Positions 1 to 13,900 of a stretch of 64,000 nucleotides of DNA are shown piece by piece. The stretch comes from Stratiolaelaps scimitus (taxonomy: Eukaryota > Arthropoda > Arachnida > Mesostigmata > Laelapidae): the NCBI GenBank assembly GCA_019614645.1, contig JABWDB010000002.1, positions 12,251,501 to 12,315,500 of the forward strand. The letters run 5' to 3'. A model generated the notes under the pieces. It was not told the origin of the DNA, did no database searches, and saw only the letters and a program-made list of their open reading frames with translations. Every line of letters starts with the position of its first letter. Position 1 is the stretch's first letter. Position numbers and translations under genes: made by a program.

Positions 1-2000
1 GAGGACGAGTGGAAGTAGGGGGAGGAGGACTGGATGGTCGGAGTGTCCATTGCTCCCTTAGCCTCAGCCTCTGAGACGGCCGCCCAGCGCCTGTTCCTCA
101 TCCGTCTCCTGTTTCCTTGTCCTTAGCCAGATGGACCCGAGGGATATCTTCGCAGGATATCTTCTCGACCTTTCAGCGAGATCTTCGAGAGATATCTCGT
201 CCCGTCGTGGCGGCCCCACAACCTCACGGATTTACAGATTCCTGCAGGCATGGATTCCTCGTGTCTATCAAGCACATTATAGGTTCAACAGGTCTCCATT
301 CAAACAGGTCGTTGCCGTGCGCGTACCACCTCTGTGGCTATGTTCCGTCGTCGTTCCTCTCGACTGTATTCTCACCGGATTCCTCTGGTTACGGGTGGAT
401 CCTGCTCCCTTATGGGGCCCACCTGTTGATCGGGGGCGGACCCTCCGGCCCCTTTGGCCTCTCGGAAGGCCGCCGCCGCTACAGGACTCAGGCGCTCACT
501 CGCTGGCTCTGTTCACCTCGCAGCGCAGAGCACCATCAGGCGAGCTAGCCCGAACCGAGAGGTGCCGGGAGGGGGGGCTCCGTGGGTCCTCACATAGGCA
601 CGAACATCGACACAGTCACATCGACACACAACACATACCGCACGGCACGGCAGACCAGGGCTGAGCGGAGCTGCGCTGAACAGAGCACGGGCAGGAAGCA
701 GGGAGAACAGTACACCGCTCCGCACTGAAGTTCAGCTGCTACTTGGAGTGAGACAGTTCTTCTTCGAGGCGGGCTCCGCAGGGTCATGGGAGGGCCTCCG
801 TAACCAACCTTATCTTCCAGGTCCCCCCGCAGCCATAGCGGTGGTCCGCCATAGCGTACGACGCGGCGACGCATGGCGTCCTCTCTCGATGCGCCACAAA
901 GGGACAGAAGGAAACCATTCTGCAGGTAGACGAGTGCGGCGGGACGCAGTGTGTGCCACCGGGCGTCGTAAGGAACCAGGCAGAGCCGTGTCCCAATACG
1001 ATACCTTCTTTGTCGTTTTGTGGGTAGGAGCAGGCTGAGAGGGCAAGCTAGGACTGCTCGGCCACTTGCCTACACCAGGTTCTCGGCTGCCCCGCAACGC
1101 GAAAGATGATAGTGCATAGAATCAGAGGCCAGTGGCGGCTGTCGCTACTGCTTCTATCAGCTGGGCTCGTCAGTGTAGAAGTTGGACGCAAGAGGCGTCG
1201 AGAGGATGGACGAACAGGAGACCTACAGACCGAGCAACAAACGGGACGCGGAGGGGCTTGGCCATGCAGGGTTGCTGCTACCACTAGTACGCACTGGTGG
1301 CCTCGCTGCGGGTAGGGTGCCTCCCCTCTTTGATAAGAGCAGGAAACGCCGGCACTAAGGGACCACAAGGAGCGTAGACCACGACGGCTAGGACGAGGAC
1401 GCATTGAGGCAAGCAGAGGGGAGAGCCGGCCACCCTCAGTCGCAGGCCGTAGCCGCCACGATCGTGGTCGTAGAATTGAGGAGGCAAGCCTGTCGCAGGT
1501 CGGCAGGCTGGCAGACCTACAACGGAATACACCCCACACACATACCCGTCTTCGGCTCTGCTGCACTCCTTCTACCGTATCGCCGTTCAGCCTGTTCCCC
1601 TGCCCGCGGCAGTTGCTCGTCCCCCTTGAGCAAAACATTTATCTTCCTGTCGACAAGGCGCTACGCCGCATCCGCATTCGCGTCAGCCGCCGTCGTCGGA
1701 AAAGACCAAAGAACATACGACATGGCGCGAACGGCGGCAGCAACAGTGGCAGACAATGCTACGAAACAACGCGATACCGCGGCCAGCATCGCTGCTGGCG
1801 GTGCCGTCGGTGGTGCCATCATGACAGCGGAGCCATCATCTAAATAGTGCGAGGCACCATCGGAAATTCATTCGGCCCTGGTTCAGCCATACACCAACGC
1901 GCCAATGACTTGAGCCAGGCGTCTCGAATGAAAAAGCCGCGCAAAGCAACCAGTCGCATCCCAAGAGATCTATGCCTGTCCATCGATGAACCAGGCTAAG
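1..2000. other. GC-rich left edge, no secure gene
   Basis: This block is GC-rich and several overlapping frames stay open on both strands, which is what high GC produces by chance. No frame shows a recognisable domain. The only part with exon-like character is a candidate terminal exon at 127-291, listed separately. One frame at about 1404-1847 ends in an Ala/Thr-rich stretch that could be a helical segment, but I see no splice or family support for it. Confidence 0.5.
127..291 (+). CDS. Candidate C-terminal exon of an unidentified gene entering from the left
   Basis: A pyrimidine-rich tract followed by TTAG ends at position 126 and makes a good 3' splice site. Reading from 127 gives about 54 codons to a TAG at 289-291. 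The peptide has mixed hydrophobic and charged character (residues such as FSEIFERYLVPSW) and ends in Ser-Ser-Thr-Leu, which fits a class I PDZ-binding C-terminus. The upstream exons lie outside the window, so the phase cannot be checked, and two other frames are also open across the same stretch. The family is not recognised. It may equally be UTR or intron sequence. Confidence 0.25.
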
Positions 2001-4980
2001 AAGAAAAATGGCGACACACCAGGGTTACACTTCGCCTGGGCTCACTGCGCATTTCGTCCTCTGTATTTCCCCACGTGTATGTCGAAGCAACGACGCACTC
2101 CAGGTGCCTTAAGTAGGCTACAATGCCCGGTACGTCGCAACACAGCGAATCCGTACGTAGTTCTAAACCAACATGTTCAAAGCTTAAACCTTCTTGAAAA
2201 CGTTGCGAAGCGCTGGGGATTGGCGTGCTATCGAAATAGTACAGAAGGGTTCGCCTACAACTATGTTTAAGATGTTCAATATTATTTACACTAGCATTAT
2301 AATATACAGTATTTTGACGTAAGAAAAAGATTGTGCCAAAGTGCATCGCTAACATGTCTCTCGTCAGTGACATGTTTCCCAGGAGGATCACCCCGCCATC
2401 TGCACGGAAGTTCTATGTGAGCACACAAATGATACCTTGAATAAAGTGATTTTGTTTGATATATACACGTTCCCGTACTCTAGGTTGGGGACACAATCTG
2501 TGCTTTTTAATACACCTCACTATTATCTGCACACTCTAAACATGACGATTCTTATAGGAATGTGGCCATTTGTAGCGGTTATTTTTGTAAAAGCCGGATG
2601 TATCTCATTCATTGTTACTCCCTTTCTAGAAATTGTTCCGATCACCACAACAGCACGCCATATGTCGTCAATGAACGCATGGTTGGATGGCAGTATAGGC
2701 ATGTTCCAGAACTAGCTAATACTTCCGTAACGTTAACCATAGAATTATGAATGCAGGAATCATCTGCGCTGAGCAGGTCATCAGAGCGAACAACATGTGT
2801 CCATTCCAGTCCCAACAATCAGGTTAAATTAATATTCATATAGAGCTTAATCTGTGCAAAAATCTTGTGCAGATTAAGCGTTGTGGTATATGCGACATGA
2901 GGAACGAACAGGGTGAAAATCATTCGTATTCCTGTTCTATTGAGCCCACAGAGGAATTAAGCCAAACCGTGAGTGAGTGATATCAGAACACTCGAAGACT
3001 CGCGGCTGTGTACCCACACTGTGAACACAGAAACACATTATACATCGAAACTATCCTGCTTCTGTAGGGGATCTATAAGCTGAAGATTAAGCTAAGGCAG
3101 CTAGAGTGAGCCTTAACGAGATCTTACACGTTGTAGATATCACATTGCTGTCATCGGGCAGCATGCAAACGTAGTGAAACCGTAGGTGTAAGCAAAGCGT
3201 AAAATAAATACGGGTACGATGACGGAGGAAGAGTAAAATACCACGTACATTGGCCATAGAAAGACAGATGTGAAAATTCAAAAACAATATTATTTCACTC
3301 GAACAACATAGCACATTTACAATTGCTAGCACAATGGTTTCATGGAAACCATTATAATGGTGGTCGACGCATGATCCGTACATAGTTCTCAGAGTATGAT
3401 GGAGGGCTGGATGGTACCAAGGAGAAATCTACAGCAAAGGTTGCTTCGTTTTGTGAAATTCATCTCGAATCCCCTTAAATTTCGACCACTTTCGAGATCT
3501 GACTCCCTCGGCAGGACGGCTCACTGGGGTGAATTCGGCCAATTCAGCAAAAAAATCATCGTCAGCTAAACAGCGTGGTCATCTACTGCGATAATTACGT
3601 TCACACTCGGATCAACTAATGAAGATCCGACAGAAGACATAACCACTGCGTCTAATTCTTGATTTCTTATTGGTTTCTATGCTATTTTTCCGATTTTTAT
3701 TTTCTTTTACGATAGCGCTCCTCATGGTATTTAGCCCACATATGAGCTTTCCCATATATCAAATATAAATCGACCCGTGAATAAAACATGGACTTGTGCT
3801 TAAAGTCAACTTGTGCATAGGCTGCAGAAACAGAAAAAAAAAAACAAAAACTGTTCATGCGGACGTGAGCTGGCTCCAAACGTTCGCATGGCTCAGTTGG
3901 CTCCTCTCGCGATAAACTGGCGCTGTGCCCGTTGCTAGAGAGGAGCTACGGGTCTGCAGCGAAGCTCGCGACGAGCTCTGCTGAAATGGAGCTACATAAT
4001 CGAGGAACCTGTTGCGTGTGGGGCGGGACCTCCAATCACGGAAGGTCCGTACATAGTGGGCCCCACGCATAATCAGCAAAAGATGTTTCTACTAATAGAT
4101 AATCGTTGAGGAAGCGAAATATCGCCACACGGAATATAGGGGCTGGAAAATTCTGGCCATTCTGGCCGCCCCTTCTGGAAGACGCTTAAATCGCTCTCTG
4201 TGTAATTTGCGCTAACTTTCCATTATTGAAGGTTGGCAATTGGCCCCTCTTAGTATACGCAGATCTCGTTTTTAAATTCGACAAAAATCCAAAATATGCA
4301 TTGGTAATTTAGAACGTTCCTAATAGAAATGATGGAAATGACAGTCGATTTCCTTGTATATAGGCACGCGATAAACTGCGTGTACCGAACACATCTTCCC
4401 CTGGTCACGTCCACCTTCCTCAAAAGTCAACTGCAAGTCTAGCCTCGAGCTAGGCTCGCAATAGACAGAAGCTCCTGTTGGAACAACCCTACCTATTCGG
4501 TAACCTACCTGATCTACTCCTGGAAATGCGCGCCACCTCATCGTCGATATCATCGTCGTCCTTGATCCTTGCTTGCCGATGGCTTGTTACTTCATCGCAC
4601 TCGAAGACAAGTGGTGTGGTGTCACTGATTAACAGACTGCGCGCGCGCGAGATGTTTGTTCTCTGCCAATTAGCTGCTTCCTTCATCGTTCGTCGGCCAG
4701 AGACAGACTGCATTTGGCGGTTTCGCGTAGCACAACCGCGAGTCCCTAAACACCACTTCACTATAGCTCATCATGCACTGTGTTTGGTGATGAAGGACTG
4801 GTCAGGGGAATCGACTACTTCTAAGCTTGCATACGTTACGAGTGTGTGAAATGTTTCGATTTCTCGCTTTCAATAGACGGGCTGCGAATGCTACTCTGCG
4901 TTTAGTGCAATTAGGCGGTGCAACTACTTATCTTATGAAGGACTGAGAATTGATTCTGCGCGAAACACCTCGCAAAGGCT
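2001..4980. other. Non-coding stretch with one short hairpin
   Basis: I see no exon-like frame, splice pair or transposon protein here. The one structure is an inverted repeat at 2845-2879, listed separately. There is a short poly-A run near 3836-3844. Confidence 0.5.
2845..2879. repeat. Short inverted repeat (hairpin)
   Basis: Perfect 10-bp arms (2845-2854 and 2870-2879) are separated by 15 nt. The next four loop-side pairs can also form if G-T wobbles are allowed, giving a stem of about 14 bp. No poly-T tract or gene boundary lies next to it, so no function is assigned. Confidence 0.5.
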
Positions 4981-6265
4981 TCAGCAAAACTCGTGTCTTC
5001 GCTTGCGTCGACTGGCAGCAGTATGGTGAGAACTACCAGCACCGGAGCGGCGCACGGTGCAGACTCTACTAGGCAGATGAGGAGGGGGTGCGCGACGCGT
5101 AGCAGAGCGACGATTGACAGCAGCGAGCTTCCGCAGCCTGCGTTTGTCTATGAGCACAACGGCACAAGACGTCGACTGGTTTGGTCGCTGGCGGCCGGTG
5201 GCAATCGCAGGCAGCAATAATGGTTGTACGAATAGCGCGTTTCTCGCCGACCAGCGTGAAGCCGAGCAGACCGAGAGCAATGAAGTCGGATCGAGTGAAC
5301 GCGTGTACCTCCATGTACTGACTCTGTTTCTGAGTGGACGAGATGAGTTGAAGATGGTGAGGGGCAATGGTCGTGTCTTGGTGGTCTGCTGTTGCTGCTG
5401 CTGCTGGTCGTGCTACTGGTGGGCCGATCTGTAGCAAGTTCGTTCATTCGGTGGGACGGATCACGAGATGGCTGTGGCCGGCAGCGAATGAAATAGGCGA
5501 TCCCAGCTCGTAGGGTTGGAGTGAGTTGGCTTCATTGTTGGGAATGAGGGAAGGTGTCGTATTTTGGGAGCGGCAGTCAGAAGCAAAGGGACTTCGGAGG
5601 CGGCGATTGTGGCAGCAGCGACGGCAGCAAGGTAGCTAGTTACACTAAGGGAAAAACTGGCCAGGGAAGGTGCACTAGAGGAACGCTACGGAGAAAAGGG
5701 ATGAAGCGGTGAGGAAGAAAGGTGGGAGTAGGATCGGAGCGGAGAAGTGCACGCCCGGCCAAGCGAGCGCTGGCTCGCGAATGGCCGTTGGCTCGATCCG
5801 TTGTTGCGCCGTCGCCTGGCCCGAGTCGGCGAGTCGGCGGATCCCGAGTGCGCAGCCTCGGAACAGCTCCCGCCTATTGGCCAGCGCGTCGTCGGGGGGT
5901 TGCGGGGTTTGGGGGCCGCTCCGAAGGTGGCGCCATCGGGCGACCACCACGAAAGGCGAGGGCCCCGAGAGCGGTTGCCGGATCGGTTGCCCGGTCCATC
6001 CGTCCATCTGCAGCGGTGGCTCTTTGCTCTCGGTTCTGCGACGGCGACAGCAACTCCAGCAGCAGCAGCAGGAGCAGCGGCTGCTGCTGCTCCTGTGGCG
6101 ATAGTGGCGGCAGCTGCGGCCGCTGTAACAGAGCCATATATGAAGACGGACGCCTAGGGCTCCTGTCCCAACGGCAGGAGTCGGCACAGCGCCGACAGCT
6201 TTACACCAGCGAACGAAACTCAAGGGCAACCTGTTGAACGTCAAGACGTACGATACGCGCCTCAT
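4981..6265. other. GC-rich block with CAG/CTG-type triplet runs
   Basis: CpG- and CAG/CTG-rich sequence stays open in most frames on both strands and would encode low-complexity Gln, Ala, Ser or Leu runs depending on frame. The densest triplet run is near 6045-6125, where CAG-type and CTG-type units face each other and could fold back. It looks like an untranslated exon or promoter island of an unplaced gene, but no start, splice site or domain decides this. Confidence 0.4.
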
Positions 6266-8031
6266 TATGCGGCCGAAACCGATTCCACGACGGTTACCGG
6301 TTAGATGGTGATAGGTTGGCGGTCATTGTTACACGGCCTACGTGAATGAAGGCTCGTTCCCGAACAGCTCAACTCCACTAGCGCCAGTCGGAGGCAGAGA
6401 CCAATCTGTACGTCGGGCACGGGACATGCGGAGGATCAACATCGAGCCTGCTCCACAACTGACGACAGACACAACCTCACACGTCCGTTCGTCGCCGTCG
6501 GCTTCAAACACATGGCGCCAAACAGGATGACCAATAGACAACTTTAGAGATAAATAATTGTCTCTATTTATATATATATATATATATTTGTATATACATG
6601 ATATACGGAAGGTCTACGAAAATTGTTAGTAGTGCTGTTGGCCCTGTACGACTGGACTGGTTAAACTATGCGGACAGAGCGACAGGAAGCGAATGTTTTG
6701 AGTGCTTAGTTGTTTCAGTCTGATCTCGAGCACGTAATATAAGACATTAACTATGCTCATTGAATTTACGTGTTCGCCATAAAAAAAAAATTCGTCCGCT
6801 AATTAACGGTGATTAATGTAAAGTCTGGCACACTCATAATTCAGCTACGAATATTTACAATAGGGAAATCTCCATAGGTCCTAGAATGGCTATACTATTA
6901 TACATACAAGGCTTGAAAACTGTGCCCAGAAGATAGAAATTCTAATCAACTGATTACTTAACTAAGCTAGTACAAAGCACGTAGAGACTTGTGCATATGT
7001 CACAGAATTGTAGGAGCCGCCCACCATAGTTCGTAAAGAAGCCATAAAAAAGTGAGGATGCAGGTTGTACATATTATATGACCAAACATGTCGTAAAGCA
7101 CATGCATGATTTTTATACCGACATCGATATAAATATCTAATATTTTTGACGGTTGAGACTGTAGCTACCATCTATGCCATCGCTCAATCTACTCATCCAG
7201 CTTCAGATTTCATTTCCCATTCCATATTGTACAGAATCTGTGATATTGTTCATTCGAAGCACGTGCGTCTCCCGTGCACATTGTATGTGCTCGACGGCGG
7301 AGCCCATTCGTGTTGATGGTATTCTTATTATTATTATTATCAATTTTTGTGTCGAATTATTTGTCTGACTCAAAAATGGGCATCTTCTTCCTCTCGTTCG
7401 CACTGCTAACTTGCAACTTTGGTACAGTATACGTTTTCGAGTAGTCCACGGTGTATTAGAAAGTGTAGCCGGCCTACAAGATCATAATTTTCTATGACAC
7501 GTTTGTAAGCTCGAGCACTCTCGTTGCCGCATGCTCAACATGTAGACGCTGGCTGCAGATAGCTTCAACAGGACTCCGACGAAGCGGGTTTTGTTTTCCG
7601 AGCAGCAGAAGCAATGATTGAGCTTTCCTTGACGGCTACTTAGCTAGTCCCGAGGCTAAGTAACTCTTCGAACTGTCAAAGAGCCAATACATTTACGGGG
7701 TGAAGTCACAACAGCAGGACACATTTTATATCAAAGCTCTCCTTCGAACCACTCTGCGGTGCAACAGGCATTTATTTTTTTTACAGTTTTTTTTTAGTTA
7801 GTCTACAACGTGGACCGTTATGGGTGACGAGATCAGCGGTTATCTCCATTAAGAGACGCACGCGTAACATTTCAAATCCAAACTGCTTCCCTGTGTGATT
7901 GTGGCCTTGCTGAAGCCTCACGCTCTTCAATTCCCGGCCGCATGAATGAGAAATAACATCATGAATAATCCCTACTCTGGGCCAACACTTTAAAATTGCT
8001 CTCACATGATTGACAGGAAAAAAGTTGCCAA
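6266..8031. other. Non-coding stretch with a TA microsatellite
   Basis: No gene is visible. A (TA)n tract lies at about 6566-6587 and an ATT run at about 7322-7340. Confidence 0.5.
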
Positions 8032-8113
8032 CGACGAAGATGGGATTCGAACCCACGCGGGCAGAGCCCATTGGATTAGCAGTCCAACGCCTTAACCACT
8101 CGGCCACCTCGTC
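8032..8113 (-). tRNA. trnS-GCU: tRNA-Ser (anticodon GCT)
   Basis: This is an 82-nt cytosolic serine tRNA without an intron. Read on the minus strand, the 7-bp acceptor stem pairs 8107-8113 with 8033-8039 (one G-T wobble), and position 8032 is the discriminator G. The D-arm carries the expected A-box. The anticodon loop reads CTGCTAA, so the anticodon is GCT and decodes AGC/AGT. The long variable arm is typical of class II serine tRNAs. The T-arm has a 5-bp stem and TTCGAAT loop, which also serves as the B-box for RNA polymerase III. All arms are intact, so it is probably functional. Confidence 0.95.
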
Positions 8114-8377
8114 GACATAATACCCTTCATTTTGAACAAATTTCTTTACGCATTGTACCAAGGCAGGCACCAAGCTAGCAGAGATGTCTTTCAGAGATAA
8201 AGATGTCTTCCAGGTGGAGTTTTCTTCCTGCCAACGCTGGTCCCTTACTTTGATTGCCTTATCAACTGGTTGGCAATAAAAATCTAATCGTCTCATTTTT
8301 GTATTCCACTGACAATATTAGTTCCATAAATAATTAGGTGGCCCTTGGCTATCAACCATGACCCTGTCTCGGCGACC

Positions 8378-8387
8378 ACATATATAG

Positions 8388-8421
<34 letters not shown>

Positions 8422-8450
8422 GTATATATACATATATGTATATATATATT
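8378..8450. repeat. (TA)n microsatellite, imperfect
   Basis: About 70 bp of alternating TA with occasional G or C interruptions, likely length-variable. Confidence 0.85.
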
Positions 8451-9344
8451 TATCAGTTACGAAGGACTACGATCTGGGCACTTCTCCGAACAAACCACTG
8501 CTAACTGAACGCTGAGTTAACGAAGGCGTCGGCCAGTCCCGCAGCGTGTACCACGTCCACGTTGCAGTCACGTTCCCAGTGGCCGAGACAGTCCGGCCAA
8601 TAGTGGAAGCGACTCTCGAGGTCGATGAGGCCATGAGACACCGACGGCCGACGGTATAGTAAAGATTTGACGGTTGGTCCCTTCGAATCGTCAAACATTC
8701 GGAACGTGTTTCCGGGGCAGGGCGTAACAAGGGTGTCAAAAGAGCGATTGGCCGGATGCTGGCAGAAGCGCCTTTCGTCGGGGTGTGCCGGCTGGAGTAA
8801 TGACTCAGTTCGGGTGGAACGGAGGACGCCGCGTTAATTCGACGAGATTGTCGCCCGAGGCGTATGCACACAGATTAGGACGAATGCGCGATGCGTAGTG
8901 AAGAACCGCAGGAGGGGACCGGCATGAGACCCGGCGCCGACGAGGAGTACCGACTCGATACGAAGCAGACTTAATGTGGCGAGTAGCCTCGTGGCGAGCA
9001 AGTTGCCGTTCAAGGAAGGTTTCGACTTTTGTTTCTGATAATGTCATACCTAACTAGGTAATATGGATTATATTGAACTGACGGGGTACAATCTCGCGCG
9101 AATTGCTTGAATATATCTAAACTCTCCCTACTTTCCGGCGACAATATACACACAGTTGTTTGGCTTGGGCTTCTCCAGTGTCCTCTTGGTGGTCGAGTGA
9201 TGAGCGTGCGGTGAGACTGCTACACTGGAGCGACATATGGTTTGGGATCAATAGTGCAAAGCGCGAAGAATCTTTGGAGTTCTTTCTCATCTTTATTTAT
9301 CTGTGCTCTCTTGCCGGTGGAAAAAATAAGCAAGGATAGCCCCG

Positions 9345-9420
9345 ACAGTTCCTCATAGTATTAGCTAAGTGCTAGGGCCCTGGCACATAGGGGAACACCT
9401 GAGGGTCAGCTTAGAAAAAA
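9345..9420. repeat. Dispersed repeat, copy 1 (partner at 48005-48090)
   Basis: A stretch of about 75 bp is related to sequence at 48005-48090. The best block is a 25-bp core (around 9387-9411) that matches the other copy with one change. Outside the core the copies differ by small indels. It belongs to an unidentified dispersed repeat family. Confidence 0.55.
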
Positions 9421-9750
9421 AAAGATCTCTCCAGCAGCAAGCTGTACGAAAGCGCGCTGGCGCACCTGTGAACTTGACAAGTCGCTCAAACAACATTTCC
9501 GCATGGTTACGTATAACAGCGCACATACTTTGAGCACATATGGAACTGAAAACATTGGGCTTCTGCTACGCGCACAGTCGTTACGAGGCTACAATTAAAC
9601 GTAGGAATACGCGTGTGATCGTCCCACATCGTCTTGTTCGAGACGTTGACGTACCGTTGCCAACGCCAATCTGTGGCCAACCGATAAACACACTACTTAG
9701 CTTGACAATCCATGATGTGGACAAGCGCGCTATGGAGGATGAAGAGCGAT

Positions 9751-10931
9751 AGCTAGGCTCGGGCGACGATGCGACAGGCGGGGCTGACCTGTTACTTCAT
9801 TGTCTCAGTGAAGAAGCTCAGAGTACGAGAGAGACAGGAAGAGAGAGTGCGCTAGGTGAACAGCCGCAAACACGACTGTGTCTCGTTGGATAGCTACGGG
9901 GGTGAGTTTAGCTGCGTGTGGACGGGACTAGGCGGGAACAGTATTAATTGTCGCTCATTACGAGCCGAGCGAGAGAGGGAAGCGGACTCGTCCTCGGTCG
10001 CTCGGCCAACCCCCAGCCATCCTGCCTGCCAGCGATGTTCGTTCCCAAGGATCGGTGGCGTATATCCCCGACCTCCGTAGGAACGACAAGGCACTACGGC
10101 TCGCGGGGAAAAAACCAGCTGCTGCTGCCAGCAACTGGTTCGGCGCGAACAGCGACACCTAGTCCGGATCGAGGGAGCCTGAGGAAAAGCGTGAGGTGGT
10201 CTCTGTCAGCGGATGTGTCGACGGAGGACAGCCCCTAACGCAGACCCCCCCCCCGCCATGAGCGATCTGGCTAGCTCTCTTCGCGAGAAGGTAATTGAGA
10301 GAGCTTTTGTGAAACGATAGAGAACATACATGCGATAGTGCGTGCGCCTCTGAAGACACAAGGGGGCAGACCGACCCGGTATCAAATACAGATGACCCAC
10401 ACAGACACAGCAGACACACTCAGACTCATAGGTACGATCAACTTGAGCTGATGAGAGCAAAGACGTGGCGGGAGCTTCCCGATGGAACGCCCCCTCCACC
10501 AAGCTGCGGGACACCCGCGAACTGGCTGGCTAATTTGCACGGAACGAGCAGTTCAGCTGTGACAAAGCATACGGGCTGCGAAGTACTGTTGTAACACATA
10601 AGAACGTAATTAGCGTACGTCTCCCAGTGCACGTGAACGAAGGTCGAGGAGAAACGGCCTTCAAACAACATCCTGTACGCGTGCATGTGGGTGTGAGCGT
10701 GCGTGTGTGTGCTGTGCCGAATGTACTATTATATATGACGTTTCGAAGTGGGTATTTGACAGTGGTTCTTTTCCGCATGAGTTTTGTACTGCGTGCTATG
10801 ATATATGTTACGTTAATAGCGGCCGAGCGTCCGCTCAGAAAATTCACTTCTATTTTGTGGGTCTGCAACATCGTGACATCGAAAACTGTGATATCTAGGC
10901 GAAGCGAAGAGCACTAACCCACGAACACACA

Positions 10932-10975
<44 letters not shown>

Positions 10976-13900
10976 CATTCTGTGTGTATATATATCCACT
11001 AAGAACCCTACCGCCTCCCTCCTGCTATATCTACTCGAGCGCCGACCGTGTTATTTCTCTCCAGTTTCAAAGTCGTACTCATCGTTGGCCTTCTCTCTCT
11101 CTCTCTCTTTCTTTCTCTTTCTATCTTTGTATGTAAACTCCCACTGATGGGTAGATATATGTTGTCATGGTCTGTTTGCCCGCACTTGCGTCATATGGTT
11201 AATTCTCCGCGCAGACACGCTTCTGTCTGATTCACTCGATACGAATCACAGTGACCGAATCCCTCGTACATGTTGTCATACATGATACCAGTGGATTGTC
11301 ATCGCTGCCCATTGGCTATCCATATCTGCAGAACGCGTCGTTCATTGCATCGTTTCGTCACTTTGTTCCTCGACAGGTTGGCCTGCTTGCCGGGTTCGTT
11401 GGTTAGTTGGCAATGTCGTCTGTAGCCGATGGCCTACACATGGGATAGGCCTATAGGCGGCAAGGTGGCTCAGATCTGTTTGTCCGTCTGAAGGCGCCGA
11501 CGGTGCTGGTTGTCGTGGGTCAGCTGTCGTTCTTTCGCTTGTCGTCCGCTGCCGCCTCCGTCGTGCAGAAGTTGTGGGTCTCTCGTTAGCTGTCTCTTTC
11601 AGGCGGCAAAGCTAAGTGACGGTATCCGTGCCGGCCGTCGAGGCTGTTGTGACTGCTGCCGCTGCCTCCGCCAACGCCATAGGCTTCTGTTGTTGTCGCT
11701 CTGCCGCTATAGAGTGTTAGAGGAGCGTTCTCCCCCTTGGCAGCCACCAACTGGCTGCCAGCACCCGCAACTCTCGGTCTACCCCATATCCAGGACCCCG
11801 CGATCTTCCCTGATCGCGACAGCATGCCAGGACCAACAGCAGTAGCAGCTTCGTTCGACCAGAGCCAATGGTCCAGCTCCCCGTCTCTCTGTGTGTCTGT
11901 CTGTCTGTCTGCCGCTGTTGTGTTGGACGTGTTTGTACAGCGGATCAGATAAAAGCACCGACGCAGTGGGACTCCATTTGGGGGTGGTCGAGGCCTTTTC
12001 CGATTGGATTTAGCCTGGGCGACTAGCTGGCCAGCCTGCCCCGGATTCGGTTCCGGGCTTCGACCGACCGGCCGGCCAGCCAGCCGGCAGCGCCAACACA
12101 TATGCCGCCGTCGCCGCCGCCGCCGCCGTTCGGAGAGAAATTCGTTGGCACATCGCAGCGGTAGCAGGCGACAGCTCCAGCAACAGCTCCAGTGGCGGCG
12201 GGCGAACGACGTCGGAGGCGGCGGCGACGACAACAACTACCGCTGCTCGTTGCCCGTTGAGAACCTGCTGGCAGCGCCAGGGGACGACTGGGTGTCGGCA
12301 GGACAGAGCAGGGCGACTAGCGGTAGGCGGTAGTAGTGGCACAAATACAATAATATAATGCGCAACGGGTATTTATGTGGTCGGTCCCTCTGTCCAGCAA
12401 GTGCAGCAAGCAGAATCTGTCTGCGAGCCGAGTGGCGCCTTGGGCACGGTCCGGTGGGCCGATGGTGGCGGCATCGTCGGCTGATTCCGTGTAGCTCGCC
12501 TGTGTCACTGTGTGTAGGCGTCTGTTTGTAGATCCATTGCTGTTCATCCGTTGTGTGCCTAAGTGTGCTTCGCACGACGAAGGGGGGCGGGGGGTGGGTG
12601 AGGGGCAACGAATGAAGAAGTTTCATACTTCAGTTCGTGCAGGATATTGGTGCTCAGATCCTGAAACGGACGGGCAGGGAAACACGGAAGATACATCTGC
12701 AGTAATGAGATAATGTAGCAGAGTGAGAGAATAGAGACGAAATGAGATAGGTAGAGTAAAGCTTGTAGCTTGCCAGTCCGTGATCGAATCTTGGTGGGGG
12801 TTGCTAGGGTGAACATAGCACGCGGATACAGTAAAATAGCAGAGAAAAGTGGACGCATTTCGAAGAGTTGTTATACCAATGGTGGAAGAAGATGAGGTCC
12901 ATTTTTCCCAAAGGCGAAATCGCGATTGCTTGCTTCTCATTTTCCACGAGAGACAGGGTGAAAAAGAACTCGGTACAGTGGAGCCTTCGCGGAGCTGTCA
13001 ACGATTAACAGATGGTAACAGCAGGTAACCACTTGGTATTTAGTCCGCTATACCTAACAATGATTCCTCTAGTGATCAAAGTTGCAGTTAATTTATTTAA
13101 TCCACGTATTGGGGCCGGCCGAACGGGCTTGGTGCATTCGTCGAAACTTTTCAAGTTTCGTGTAACTTTAAATCGACCAATATTGGATAGGTTTGATGGG
13201 TCAAACGGTTACGCCTCACTTTTGCCCACTCTCCTATTTATATTTCCACTGTAATATTTACTATTACTATAAGCAAGATCCGCCATGGTACGAATTCTCT
13301 GGCAGGCTCCAAATACCTAATGTCTCCTTGTTTTTTTTTTGGCGAGGCTTCGTCAATCCGCACTGGCCCTTCCTCCATAGCCCAGTCCGTCCCGCACAGA
13401 GTATTTTCGCCCAAAAGTTCTCGTCGGGTCCCTCATCGACGCCACGCTACAAACAGAGTCCACAGAGTCGCTGTATAAAACAAACTGTTATAGACGTACT
13501 TTGACATGTTGGTTCTTTTTTCTTTATTGGACGAATGTGCACCATACGATTGCCGTCGACACTTGGCCCGGCCCGAGATGTTCACGACGACAGCCCCCGT
13601 ACGCAGTTGTCTCCTTTCGGTAGCATCGTTTCGGCCCTCTCTCTCTCTCTCTGTTTCCATCAGCGACCCCCCCTCAGAAGCTCGGCCCAGCTTTCGACTT
13701 CCCTTACCCCATGGCAATGAAGTTCCCATTGGTGAAGGCAAGTCAGAAAAGGCTGGCAGGCCGACCGAGGCGAGCTGGCACCTCTACCGGGTCTACCGTT
13801 CGCGTAGACGGGTCAATTTCCTTCGCAGCGTGAGTTTGCCGCTGCGTTACTTCCGAACTGTTGCCCGGCGACTGTGCCCGCATCAGCAGCAGAAGCAAAT

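Larger units (their letters stand above)
8114..9750. other. Non-coding stretch with TA microsatellite and a dispersed repeat
   Basis: It holds an imperfect (TA)n tract at 8378-8450 and one copy of a short dispersed repeat at 9345-9420, listed separately. GC-rich sequence at 8460-9050 is open in several minus-strand frames, but none shows a known domain. Confidence 0.45.

Noticed and set aside
117..664. Two long plus-strand frames other than the candidate exon
   Set aside because: Both are open because of high GC, overlap each other, and show no domain or splice support.
5709..6265. Five overlapping long frames on both strands
   Set aside because: They are low-complexity translations of GC-rich triplet repeats in different frames; at most one could be real and none has a recognisable start or domain.
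8467..9047. Minus-strand frames rich in Arg and Ser, briefly considered as a retroelement fragment
   Set aside because: No reverse transcriptase, protease or integrase motif appears in any frame.
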